DNA of 64,000 bases from Streptomyces sp. NBC_00390. Its GTDB lineage: Bacteria; Actinomycetota; Actinomycetes; Streptomycetales; Streptomycetaceae. The position numbers and the translations under genes were made by a program. Location of the stretch: assembly GCF_036057275.1 (NCBI RefSeq), contig NZ_CP107945.1:3844001-3908000 (forward strand), given 5' to 3'. The notes under the pieces are model-generated. The model ran no database searches. It was given only the letters and a program-made list of their open reading frames with translations, and was not told the origin of the DNA. Each line of letters opens with the position of its first letter. Position 1 is the stretch's first letter. Shown one piece after another: positions 1 to 8,528 of this stretch.

Positions 1-2473
1 GGTCTTCTTCCTCACGGCGGGCCTTCTCCTCGGCCTCGCGCCGGCGGCGTTCCTCGTCGGCGCGCAGGCGCGCCTCCTCCGCCCGCCGCCTGGCCTCCTC
101 CGCCTGCCGTTCGGCCTCGCGCTGCCGGGCCTCCTCCAGCTCGCGGCGCTTGCGCTCCTCCTCCTCGGCACGCAGCCTGGCCAGTTGCTCCTGGCGCTCG
201 CGCTCCAGGCGCTCCTCCTCCGCCTTGCGCGCGGCCTCTTCCTCGGCCTTGCGGCGGGCTGCCTCCTCGGCAGCCTTGCGCGCCTCTTCCCGGGCCGTGA
301 TCTCGGCCTCGGACAGGGGCAGCAGCTGGTCGAGCCGGTGCCGTACGACGGTGGCGACCGCCTCCGGCTCCTGGCCGGCGTCGACCACCAGATAGCGGCC
401 GGGGTCACCCGCGGCCAGCGTCAGGAACCCGGCGCGTACCCGCTGGTGGAACTCCACAGGCTCGGACTCGAGCCGGTCCGGCGCCTCGGTGAAGCGCTCG
501 CGCGCAGTCTCGGGGGAGACGTCGAGCAGCACGGTCAGGTTCGGTACGAGTCCGTCCGTCGCCCACCGCGAGATACGGGCGATCTCGGTCGGCGACAGAT
601 CACGGCCCGCCCCCTGGTAGGCGACCGAGGAGTCGATGTAACGGTCGGAGATGACGATCGCGCCGCGCTCGAGGGCCGGGCGGACCAGCGAGTCGACGTG
701 CTCGGCGCGGTCGGCGGCGTACAGCAGCGCCTCGGCGCGGTTGGACAGTCCGGCGGACGAGACGTCGAGCAGGATCGAGCGCAGCCGCTTGCCGACCGGC
801 GTCGCGCCCGGCTCGCGGGTGACGACCACCTCGTGGCCCTTGGCGCGGATCCACTCGGCGAGCAGTTCGACCTGGGTGGACTTGCCGGCGCCGTCGCCGC
901 CTTCGAGGGCGATGAAGAAACCGTTCGTCGCGGGCGCCTGCTCGGGGTCCGCGCCGCGCCGCAGGGCGTCGCCGAGGTCGCGGCGCAGCGGCACACCCGC
1001 CCGGTCGTCCGTCTTCGCGAGGACGATCACCGCGACGGGCAGCAGCAGCGCGCCGACGAGCATCAGCGTGAACGCGGCGCCGCCGTGGGCGAAGACGAAG
1101 TCTCCGGAGGCCAGCCGGTGCGGTCCGATCGCCGCGGACAGCAGCGGGGCGGCGAGGGCGGCGAGCGCGATGGCCACGCGTACGACCGCCTGGAGGTGGT
1201 CGGTGATCCGGGCCCGCCGGAAGTCCTCGGTCTCCTGGTCGATGAGGATGTGCCCGGTGTTCGCGGCGACCCCGGCGCTGAGACCCGCGAGCGCCGCGAG
1301 GAACAGCACGGTGGCGGTGTCCGGCACGAGCCCCATCGCCAGCAGCGCGATGCCGGTGACGGCAACGGCGAGAGGGAGCAGCCGGCGCCGGGAGAGCGCC
1401 GGCAGCACGGACCTGCCGCTGCGGATACCGAGCCCGGTGCCGCCGATCAGCGCGAGGATCAGCAGGGCGAAGGCCGCGGGGCCGGCGCCGAGGTCCACGA
1501 CGTGGAGAACCGCGACAGCCGCGGCGGACGCGATTGCGCCCGTGACGGCGGCGCAGGCGATGACGAACAGAGGTATGGCGCCGGTGCGCCCCTTGTCCAG
1601 GCCGTTCCCGGTGGCGGGCCGGCGCAGCCCTTCGAGCGGCGAACGCGGCCGGGGCGTCTGCCCGCCCGGCAGCTCCAGGAAGTACAGCGTCGACACGGAC
1701 GCGGCGAACAGACCGGCCGCGAGATACGACCCGAGGGCCGCCTGATGCACCGAGAACCACTCGATGCCCGAGCCGAGCGCTTCGCCGACCAGAGTGGCGA
1801 CCAGCAGCGCCACGGCGGCGACCGGGATCACGGCGAAGCTGGTGCGCAGCCACAGCCGGCGCAGCGCGCCGAGGTGGTCCGGGAGCGGCCTTACCGCAGC
1901 GCCCTCCGGCGGCGGCGCGGGCAGCAGCGCCGGGGCCGCGCCTTCGCGGGCCACGGTCCAAAAACGCTCGGCGACGCCCGTGACGAAGACGGTGACCAGC
2001 AGCATCGCCAGCGCCTTGTCGGGCATCCAGTCGATCCACAGAGGCGCGACGACGAGAAGGACCAGCCGCACACCGTCCGCGCCGATCATGGTCCAGCGCC
2101 GGTCGAGCGGCCCGTTCGGCGCCGTCAGCGTGGTCATCGGGCCGAGCAGTACGGCTCCGAACAACAGCGTCGCCAGCACCCGTGCGCCGAAGACCGCCGC
2201 CACGGCGAACGCCGCCCCGCGGTATCCGTCGCCGAACGAGCCCGCCGCCACCGCCGCCTGGAGCGACAGCAGCAGGAGCACAAGTACGGCGAGTGCGTCG
2301 CCGACACCGCCGACCACCTGGGCGTTCCACAGCCGCCTCAGCGGCGGGTGGCGCAGCAGGGCGCGAACGGCACGTTCACGTGAGTCTGCGGCAAGGGCAT
2401 CGGAGTCTGAAGCAGTCTCTGAAGCGGTACCCATGACCGCCTGCTGCTCGGCTGGCTGCTCGGCTCGCGTCAT
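1..2473 (-). CDS. tmk: MFS-like membrane domain fused to thymidylate kinase (3' end outside window)
   Basis: The reading frame starts at an ATG at 2473 and stays open to the window edge, so about 824 codons are visible and the C-terminus is missing. The first ~480 residues form a dozen hydrophobic segments like a major facilitator. From about residue 515 a thymidylate kinase domain follows, with P-loop GGDGAGKST and the DRY-type motif SDRYIDSSVAYQGAGR. It should phosphorylate dTMP to dTDP for DNA synthesis. The last ~110 visible residues are almost only Glu, Arg and Ala, a likely charged coiled coil. A second ATG at 2434 is possible. This fusion is known in Streptomyces, but the job of the membrane part is not known to me. 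It lies downstream of topA on the same strand. Confidence 0.9.
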   Translation of the reverse strand, partial: MTRAEQPAEQQAVMGTASETASDSDALAADSRERAVRALLRHPPLRRLWNAQVVGGVGDALAVLVLLLLSLQAAVAAGSFGDGYRGAAFAVAAVFGARVLATLLFGAVLLGPMTTLTAPNGPLDRRWTMIGADGVRLVLLVVAPLWIDWMPDKALAMLLVTVFVTGVAERFWTVAREGAAPALLPAPPPEGAAVRPLPDHLGALRRLWLRTSFAVIPVAAVALLVATLVGEALGSGIEWFSVHQAALGSYLAAGLFAASVSTLYFLELPGGQTPRPRSPLEGLRRPATGNGLDKGRTGAIPLFVIACAAVTGAIASAAAVAVLHVVDLGAGPAAFALLILALIGGTGLGIRSGRSVLPALSRRRLLPLAVAVTGIALLAMGLVPDTATVLFLAALAGLSAGVAANTGHILIDQETEDFRRARITDHLQAVVRVAIALAALAAPLLSAAIGPHRLASGDFVFAHGGAAFTLMLVGALLLPVAVIVLAKTDDRAGVPLRRDLGDALRRGADPEQAPATNGFFIALEGGDGAGKSTQVELLAEWIRAKGHEVVVTREPGATPVGKRLRSILLDVSSAGLSNRAEALLYAADRAEHVDSLVRPALERGAIVISDRYIDSSVAYQGAGRDLSPTEIARISRWATDGLVPNLTVLLDVSPETARERFTEAPDRLESEPVEFHQRVRAGFLTLAAGDPGRYLVVDAGQEPEAVATVVRHRLDQLLPLSEAEITAREEARKAAEEAARRKAEEEAARKAEEERLERERQEQLARLRAEEEERKRRELEEARQREAERQAEEARRRAEEARLRADEERRRREAEEKARREEED

Positions 2474-2603
2474 CCGCCCAGCCTATCCGGAGCCACTCGC
2501 TCCCCGGAGGCCTGTCCGAACATACGGGCGCTGCCCGCGGGCGCTTTGGGCAAAGAGCGGGAAACATCCCCTCCCCCGGGCATCGCGGGCAGACCAGCGT
2601 GCC

Positions 2604-5447
2604 CTATTCCTCCGTCGACGCCTTCGCGGAAGCGGCCGTCTTCTTGGCAGCGGCGGCCGTGGTCTTCGCGGACGCCGTCTTGGCCGTGGTCGTCTTCTTC
2701 GCAGCCGTCTTCTTCGCCGTGGTGGTCTTCTTCGCAGCGGTCTTCTTGGCCGCCGTCTTCTTCGCCGGAGCCTTCTTCGCCGTCTTCTTGGCGGGCCCCT
2801 TGGCGCGCTTCTCAGCCAGCAGTTCGTATCCGCGCTCCGGCGTGATGTCCTCGACGCTGTCGCCGGTCCGCAGCGTCGCGTTCGTCTCGCCGTCGGTGAC
2901 GTACGGGCCGAAGCGGCCGTCCTTGACGACCACAGGGCGCTCGCTGACCGGGTCGGTGCCCAGCTCCTTCAGCGGCGGCTTGGCGGCTGCCCGGCCGCGC
3001 TGCTTCGGCTGCGCGTAGATCGCCAGGGCCTCGTCCAGCGTGATGGTGAAGAGCTGGTCCTCGGTCTCCAGCGAGCGCGAGTCCGTGCCCTTCTTCAGAT
3101 ACGGGCCGTAGCGGCCGTTCTGCGCGGTGATCTCGACGCCTTCCGCGTCGGTGCCGACCACCCGCGGCAGGGACATCAGCTTCAGCGCGTCCTCGAGCGT
3201 GACCGTGTCCGGCGTCATGTTCTTGAAGAGCGAGGCGGTGCGCGGCTTGACCGCGTTCTTGCCGGTCTTCGGGGTGCCCTCGGGCAGGATCTCCGTGACG
3301 TACGGGCCGTAGCGCCCGTCCTTCGCGACGATCTGATTGCCGCTGACCGGGTCGGTGCCCAGCTCGAAGTCGCCGCTCGGCTTGGCCAGCAGCTCCTCCG
3401 CGAACTCCACGGTGAGCTCGTCCGGCGCCAGGTCGGCGGGGACGTCTGCCCGCTGGTGGCCTTCCGCGTCCTTCTCACCGCGCTCGATGTACGGGCCGTA
3501 GCGGCCGACACGCAGCACGATCCCGCTGCCCACGGGGAAGCTGGAGATCTCCCGGGCGTCGATCGCGCCGAGGTCGGTCACCAGCTCCTTGAGGCCGCCG
3601 AGGTGGTCGCCGTCACCGTTGCCCGCCTCGGAGGCGGCACCGGCCGCGTCTCCCTCGCCGAAGTAGAAGCGCTTCAGCCACGGCACGGCCTGCGCCTCAC
3701 CGCGGGCGATGCGGTCGAGGTCGTCCTCCATCTTGGCGGTGAAGCTGTAGTCGACCAGCCGGCCGAAGTGCTTCTCCAGCAGATTGACCACGGCGAAGGA
3801 CAGGAAGGACGGGACGAGTGCCGTGCCCTTCTTGAAGACATAGCCGCGGTCGAGGATGGTGCCGATGATCGAGGCGTAGGTCGACGGGCGGCCGATCTCG
3901 CGCTCTTCGAGCTCCTTGACCAGCGAGGCCTCGGTGTAGCGGGCGGGCGGCTTGGTGGCGTGCCCGTCGGCGGAGATCTCCTCGGCGGACAGCGCGTCGC
4001 CCTCGGTGACCTGCGGCAGACGCCGCTCGCGGTCGTCGAGTTCGGCGTTGGGGTCGTCGGCGCCTTCGACGTAGGCCTTCATGAAGCCGTGGAAGGTGAT
4101 CGTCTTGCCGGACGCGGTGAACTCGGCGTCGCGGCCGTCGGTCGCCCGGCCGCCGATGCGGACGGTGACGCTGTTGCCGACGGCGTCCTTCATCTGGGAG
4201 GCGACGGTCCGCTTCCAGATCAGCTCGTACAGCCTGAACTGGTCGCCGGTCAGGCCGGTCTCGGCGGGCGTGCGGAAACGATCACCCGAGGGGCGGATCG
4301 CCTCGTGCGCCTCCTGCGCGTTCTTGACCTTGCCGGCGTAGACACGGGGCTTCTCGGGCAGGTAGTCGGCTCCGTACAGCTGGGTCACCTGCGCCCGCGC
4401 CGCCGAGACGGCGGTGTCGGAGAGCGTCGTGGAGTCCGTACGCATATAGGTGATGAAGCCGTTCTCGTACAGCTTCTGCGCGACCTGCATGGTGGCCTTG
4501 GCCCCGAAGCCGAGCTTCCGGGAGGCCTCCTGCTGCAGCGTCGTCGTACGGAATGGGGCGTACGGAGAGCGGCGGTACGGCTTGGACTCGACCGAGCGCA
4601 CGGCGAACGACGTGTCGGCGAGCGCGGCGGCCAGGGAGCGGGCGCTCGCCTCGTCGAGGTGGAGCACCTGGCCGGACTTGAGCCGGCCGTCCGGGCCGAA
4701 GTCGCGGCCCTGGGCGACGCGCTGCCCGTCGACCGTGTTCAGGCGGGCGGTGAGCGTGGAGGGGTCGGACACGTCGCCGGCCCGGCCGGTCGCGAAGGTG
4801 CCGGTCAGGTCCCAGTACTCGGCGGAGCGGAAGGCGATGCGCTCGCGCTCGCGCTCGACGACGAGCCGGGTCGCCACGGACTGGACACGCCCGGCGGACA
4901 GCCGCGGCATGACCTTCTTCCACAGGACGGGCGAGACCTCGTAGCCGTAGAGACGGTCGAGGATCCGGCGGGTCTCCTGGGCGTCCACCATGCGCTGGTT
5001 GAGCTCGCGCGGGTTGGCGACAGCCTCGCGGATCGCGTCCTTGGTGATCTCGTGGAAGACCATGCGGTGGACGGGCACCTTGGGCTTGAGGACCTCGAGG
5101 AGGTGCCACGCGATGGCCTCGCCCTCGCGGTCCTCATCGGTGGCGAGGTAGAGCTCGTCGGATTCGGCGAGCTGCTCCTTGAGCTTCCTGACCTGCGCCT
5201 TCTTGTCGGCGTTGACGACATAGATGGGCTGGAAGTCGCGCTCGACGTCGACGCCGAGGCGGCGCACCTCACCGGTGTACTTATCCGGCACCTCGGCGGC
5301 GCCGTTCGGCAGGTCGCGGATGTGCCCGACGCTCGCCTCGACGACATAGCCGGGGCCGAGATAGCCCTTGATCGTCTTCGCCTTGGCAGGCGACTCGACG
5401 ATCACGAGTCGGCGGCCGCCCTGTGCGGTCTCGCTGGTCGGGGACAA
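2604..5447 (-). CDS. topA: DNA topoisomerase I
   Basis: Type IA topoisomerase that relaxes negative supercoils. The N-terminal Toprim domain (RRLVIVESPAKAKTIKGYLG, then ATDEDREGEAIAWHLLE) and the catalytic tyrosine region (ITYMRTDSTTLSD) are present. Several GRYGPY repeats fill the C-terminal third, in place of the zinc fingers of the E. coli enzyme. The end is a long Lys/Ala/Thr tail, typical of actinobacterial TopA and thought to add processivity. I chose the TTG at 5447, because SPTSETAQGG follows it and GAGAGAAG lies just upstream, giving 947 residues. An ATG at 5483 in frame would add 12 residues. Confidence 0.96.
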   Translation of the reverse strand: MSPTSETAQGGRRLVIVESPAKAKTIKGYLGPGYVVEASVGHIRDLPNGAAEVPDKYTGEVRRLGVDVERDFQPIYVVNADKKAQVRKLKEQLAESDELYLATDEDREGEAIAWHLLEVLKPKVPVHRMVFHEITKDAIREAVANPRELNQRMVDAQETRRILDRLYGYEVSPVLWKKVMPRLSAGRVQSVATRLVVERERERIAFRSAEYWDLTGTFATGRAGDVSDPSTLTARLNTVDGQRVAQGRDFGPDGRLKSGQVLHLDEASARSLAAALADTSFAVRSVESKPYRRSPYAPFRTTTLQQEASRKLGFGAKATMQVAQKLYENGFITYMRTDSTTLSDTAVSAARAQVTQLYGADYLPEKPRVYAGKVKNAQEAHEAIRPSGDRFRTPAETGLTGDQFRLYELIWKRTVASQMKDAVGNSVTVRIGGRATDGRDAEFTASGKTITFHGFMKAYVEGADDPNAELDDRERRLPQVTEGDALSAEEISADGHATKPPARYTEASLVKELEEREIGRPSTYASIIGTILDRGYVFKKGTALVPSFLSFAVVNLLEKHFGRLVDYSFTAKMEDDLDRIARGEAQAVPWLKRFYFGEGDAAGAASEAGNGDGDHLGGLKELVTDLGAIDAREISSFPVGSGIVLRVGRYGPYIERGEKDAEGHQRADVPADLAPDELTVEFAEELLAKPSGDFELGTDPVSGNQIVAKDGRYGPYVTEILPEGTPKTGKNAVKPRTASLFKNMTPDTVTLEDALKLMSLPRVVGTDAEGVEITAQNGRYGPYLKKGTDSRSLETEDQLFTITLDEALAIYAQPKQRGRAAAKPPLKELGTDPVSERPVVVKDGRFGPYVTDGETNATLRTGDSVEDITPERGYELLAEKRAKGPAKKTAKKAPAKKTAAKKTAAKKTTTAKKTAAKKTTTAKTASAKTTAAAAKKTAASAKASTEE

Positions 5448-5660
5448 CTTCGCTCTTCTCTCCGTGTCGACGCTGGTGGGCACTCACGGCAGTACGGCAC
5501 GGCGTACGGCGCTGCTGTGGCGCTGCTGTCGCTGCGGAGTGTGACGGTACAACCCGCCCCCGTGTCAAACGGCAAAAGCCCGCAACGGCCACTCGAACGG
5601 TAACCCGAGTCAAGCCATTCCTGCCGCCCGGACCGGCACGTCGCCTCCCTGGCGCCCACG

Positions 5661-5858
5661 TCACAGGCGGCCGAAGCACCACACCCCGAGAGAAAGGAAG
5701 AGCGTTCCGAACAGAGCGGCGAAGGCGACGGCGGTGGCAGGACTCACTCCGTGCGCGACCGGCGCACGGTGCTTCAGGCGTGCACCCGTCCACAGCAGCA
5801 GCCCGGCTCCGAACAGCGTGAATGCCGTCCCGGCGAAGATCGCTGGCCCGCTCTCCAT
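5661..5858 (-). CDS. Small two-helix membrane protein, unknown function
   Basis: A 65-residue protein starting MESGPAIFAG, with GGAAGGA upstream of the ATG. Two hydrophobic segments (about residues 5-24 and 36-60) are separated by a short basic loop (RLKHRAPVAHG). It ends shortly before the topA 5' region. Codon use is GC-rich at third positions, as in its neighbours. I do not recognise the family. An in-frame upstream ATG at 5912 would give 83 residues, but the added part is polar and has a weaker ribosome site. Confidence 0.6.
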   Translation of the reverse strand: MESGPAIFAGTAFTLFGAGLLLWTGARLKHRAPVAHGVSPATAVAFAALFGTLFLSLGVWCFGRL

Positions 5859-6056
5859 GCCCGTACCGGTCCTTCCCTGGTGCCGACGGTCCGCCCGGAG
5901 CGAGGCTGGCACCTCCGCGCGTCATCGGCGCGAATTCGGGGTGAACGCCCTGTGGGTTCACCCGCCCGGTCGCAGGCGGTGACCACTACCGGGCGTCCAG
6001 TCACCGGGAAGCAGACGGGCGAAGCGGCCAGAAACCGAACATTGGCCGGAATCCCC

Positions 6057-7556
6057 TCATGGAGCGGCCGGTTCCAGGAACCCCTCCTCCACCAACAGTC
6101 GTAGCGCCTGCGGCGTACGGTCACGCAGCAGCACCGGGTCCTCGTCGATCAACTGGGCGATCGCGTCGAGAATCCGCCCGGCGGTCAGCGTCCCGTCGCA
6201 CACCCCCGCGAACCCGGCCGCGACCGTGTCGACCTTGGTGGCGCGGCGCATACCGCGGTTCTGCCGCAGGACCACATGCTCGGGGTCCTCCGCGCCCGGC
6301 AGCCCGACCTGCTCCTGAACGACCTCCGGGGCCAGCCGGAAGCGCCCGGCGAGCAGGTCCGCGTCATCATGCGTGCGCAGATAGTCCTGCCGGTCGAAGT
6401 GCGCGCGCACGCTCGGCCCGAGCGGCTGCTCGACGGGATGCGGCCACTCCTCGGCGACGATCGACGGCTGATCGGAGCCGGACTTGCGCAGCGTGATCCA
6501 CCCGAAGCCGACCGCCTTGGTCTTGCGCCGCTCGAAGTCGTCCAGCCATGCGTCGTACCGCGCCGCGTACTGCGCAGGGTCGGCGCGGTGGTCCCCGCTG
6601 TCGCGCAGCCACAGTTCGGCGTACTGCGTCACGTCCTGCACCTCGCGCTGCACGATCCATGCGTCACAGCCGCGCGGCACCCACGAGCGCAGCCGCTCCT
6701 GCCAGTCCTCCCCCGCCATGTGCTGCCAGTTGGCGAGGAACTGCGCATACCCACCGTCGTTCAGCCTCGCGCCTGCCTGCTGAACGAGCGTGCGGCACAG
6801 ATCGTCCCCGCCCATCCCGCCGTCCCGGTAGGTCAGCCGGGCACCGGGAGAGATCACGAAGGGCGGGTTCGACACGATCAGGTCGTACATGTCGTCCCCG
6901 ACAGGCTCGAAGAGCGAGCCCTCGCGCAGATCGGCCGGCTGCGCGCCGGAGAGCGCGAGCGTGAGCCGGGTGAAGTCCAGCGCGCGCGGGTTGAGATCGG
7001 TGGCCGTCACCCGCGTCGCATGCTGGGTGGCATGGAGCGCCTGGATGCCGGAACCGGTGCCCAGGTCGAGCGCGGCTGTCACGGGCGTACGCACGGTGAT
7101 GCCGGCGAGCGTGGTGGAGGCACCGCCGACCCCGAGGACGACGCCTTCTCCCTGACCGCTCGCGCCGCCCGCGCCGCCGACCGCGCAGCCGAGGTCGGAC
7201 ACGATGAACCAGTCCTGGCCTTCCGGGCCGCCGTACGGCCGGACGTCCACGGTGGCCCGGATCTCGTCACCGTCCCGCACCGTCCAGCCGTCGGCGAGAC
7301 ACACCTCCAGCGGCAGCGCCGCCCGCGCGCGCTCGTACGGCACGGGGCGCTGGAGGAGAAACAGCCGTACGAGCGTCTCCAGGGCGCTGTCGCCGCGGGT
7401 GGCGCGCAGGGCGGGCACGGTCTCGCTGCGGGCCAGCGCGGCATAGGCGGGAGCGCCGAGCAGATCGAGCAGCCCGTCGGCGGTGAATGCGGCGGCGAGC
7501 AGAGCTTCGCGGAGTTGGGGCGAGTGGTCGGGCGCGGGAAGTCTGGTCGTACTCAC
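6057..7556 (-). CDS. SAM-dependent class I methyltransferase (HemK/PrmA-like core)
   Basis: A 499-residue protein with a GTG start. The central Rossmann methyltransferase domain shows motif I (AALDLGTGSGIQALH), an acidic ribose-binding strand (VTATDLNPRALDF) and the NPPF signature (IVSNPPFVIS) typical of enzymes that methylate amide or exocyclic amino groups in proteins, RNA or DNA. The N-terminal ~150 residues look like a winged-helix substrate-binding region, and the C-terminal ~170 residues look like a second all-alpha domain. The substrate cannot be read from the sequence. The gene stands alone, with a small membrane gene downstream and a lipoprotein gene upstream on the same strand. Confidence 0.85.
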   Translation of the reverse strand: MSTTRLPAPDHSPQLREALLAAAFTADGLLDLLGAPAYAALARSETVPALRATRGDSALETLVRLFLLQRPVPYERARAALPLEVCLADGWTVRDGDEIRATVDVRPYGGPEGQDWFIVSDLGCAVGGAGGASGQGEGVVLGVGGASTTLAGITVRTPVTAALDLGTGSGIQALHATQHATRVTATDLNPRALDFTRLTLALSGAQPADLREGSLFEPVGDDMYDLIVSNPPFVISPGARLTYRDGGMGGDDLCRTLVQQAGARLNDGGYAQFLANWQHMAGEDWQERLRSWVPRGCDAWIVQREVQDVTQYAELWLRDSGDHRADPAQYAARYDAWLDDFERRKTKAVGFGWITLRKSGSDQPSIVAEEWPHPVEQPLGPSVRAHFDRQDYLRTHDDADLLAGRFRLAPEVVQEQVGLPGAEDPEHVVLRQNRGMRRATKVDTVAAGFAGVCDGTLTAGRILDAIAQLIDEDPVLLRDRTPQALRLLVEEGFLEPAAP

Positions 7557-7591
7557 CCGCCCATTGTGGCCGTAGCCACTGACAAGCGCCG

Positions 7592-7632
7592 CACGGCCCG
7601 GGCCCGGTACTCAGGCCCGGGCCCGGGCCGTG
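7592..7632 (-). terminator. GC-rich hairpin behind the lipoprotein gene
   Basis: Perfect 14-bp inverted repeat (7592-7605 with 7619-7632) around a 13-nt loop, rich in CCCGGG. It lies 37 bases beyond the stop of the lipoprotein gene and before the methyltransferase start. There is no clear U tract, which is common for Streptomyces terminators. Confidence 0.65.
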
Positions 7633-7668
7633 TGGTCTGCTCGTGGTGTGCGCCTGCCGGTGCGCTGG

Positions 7669-8340
7669 TTACGACTTGGCGGACGCCTTGGGTGACTCCT
7701 TCGCGGAAGCCTTCCCGGACCGGGATGCCGAGGGGGACGGGGCGGCCTCGGTCTTGCCCGGCGACGGGGCGGAGGAGGCGCCCGCTGCGGGGCTGGACGT
7801 CTTGACGCTCTTGCAGCCCGGCTGCTGTGCCACTGCCTGGCCGACCTCGCTCTTCGTCAGCTTGTCCAGCGCGGCGGTGTCCATGCGGCCGATCCTCTTC
7901 AGACCGTCCGCGACCTCCGCCAGACCGTCGGCGAACTTCTGCTGGTCCTTGGCGTCGAGGGCGTCGACCTTCTTCTTCAGCTCGAGATACGCCTTGGCCG
8001 CCGCGTCGAACTCCTTGGCCACGTCCTGCTGGAGCTGCTCACCGTTCTCGATCGGAGGCGCGCCTGCGTCCCTGGCCGCCGCCGCGAGCGCCTTGCCCAC
8101 TTGGGCGAAGTCCTGGAATGCCTTGGAGTCGGCGGCCTGGATGTCGGCCGGCTTGCCGTCGGCGGCCGTCGCGGCGATGGACTGCTGGGCCGCGGCCCTC
8201 TTCTGGAACTGCGGCTGGGCCTGGTCGCAGAACGTCTTGGCCCAGGCATCCACCTTGTCGTCGCCGTCGCCCGTGCAGCCCGACAGCGCCAGTACCAGTA
8301 CCGCACCGCCGGACAGTGCGGCTGCAAGCTTCTTGTTCAC
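7669..8340 (-). CDS. Secreted lipoprotein, unknown function
   Basis: A 223-residue lipoprotein. Starting at the GTG at 8340, preceded by GGAAGGGACC, the signal peptide reads NKKLAAALSGG, then a hydrophobic stretch ending in lipobox ALSGC with Cys22 as the lipidation site. The mature part is mainly alpha-helical and charged (many Ala, Lys, Asp, Gln). The end is a Ser/Pro/Ala/Lys-rich tail likely to be disordered in the cell wall. No enzyme motif is visible. It sits downstream of hppA on the same strand but is separated from it by a terminator hairpin. An in-frame upstream ATG at 8463 would destroy the signal peptide and is rejected. Confidence 0.85.
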   Translation of the reverse strand: MNKKLAAALSGGAVLVLALSGCTGDGDDKVDAWAKTFCDQAQPQFQKRAAAQQSIAATAADGKPADIQAADSKAFQDFAQVGKALAAAARDAGAPPIENGEQLQQDVAKEFDAAAKAYLELKKKVDALDAKDQQKFADGLAEVADGLKRIGRMDTAALDKLTKSEVGQAVAQQPGCKSVKTSSPAAGASSAPSPGKTEAAPSPSASRSGKASAKESPKASAKS

Positions 8341-8476
8341 CGGATCGGTCCCTTCCAAGGCTCTCGGCCCCGGAAGATACACGCCAAGCGGGCGACAGCC
8401 GCATGCAGTACGTCCGGTGCATGGGCTATTGAAGCCATTTGCACCAAGGGAGACAAGGCTCACCCGGACGGGCGAA

Positions 8477-8513
8477 CGGGCGGGCAGACGCGTCGATCCG
8501 CGCTGCCCGCCCG
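8477..8513 (-). terminator. Terminator hairpin behind hppA
   Basis: Inverted repeat of 11 bp (8477-8487 with 8503-8513, CGGGCGGGCAG arm) about 15 bases past the hppA stop codon. It separates hppA from the downstream lipoprotein gene. Confidence 0.65.
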
Positions 8514-8528
8514 CCCTTTGAGCCGACG

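Noticed and set aside
1..300. Repetitive GAG/CGC-rich DNA at the window start, considered as a DNA repeat
   Set aside because: It is the coding sequence of the charged coiled-coil tail of the kinase fusion.
2604..2830. Repetitive Lys/Ala-coding DNA at the topA end, considered as a repeat or CRISPR-like array
   Set aside because: It codes the normal Lys-rich tail of actinobacterial topoisomerase I. Units are irregular and without spacers.
185..5603. Very long plus-strand open frames opposite tmk and topA (up to ~1279 codons)
   Set aside because: They are antisense shadows produced by high third-position GC. The minus strand carries clear kinase and topoisomerase motifs, and the plus frames are Arg/Gly/Ala/Pro-rich without domains.
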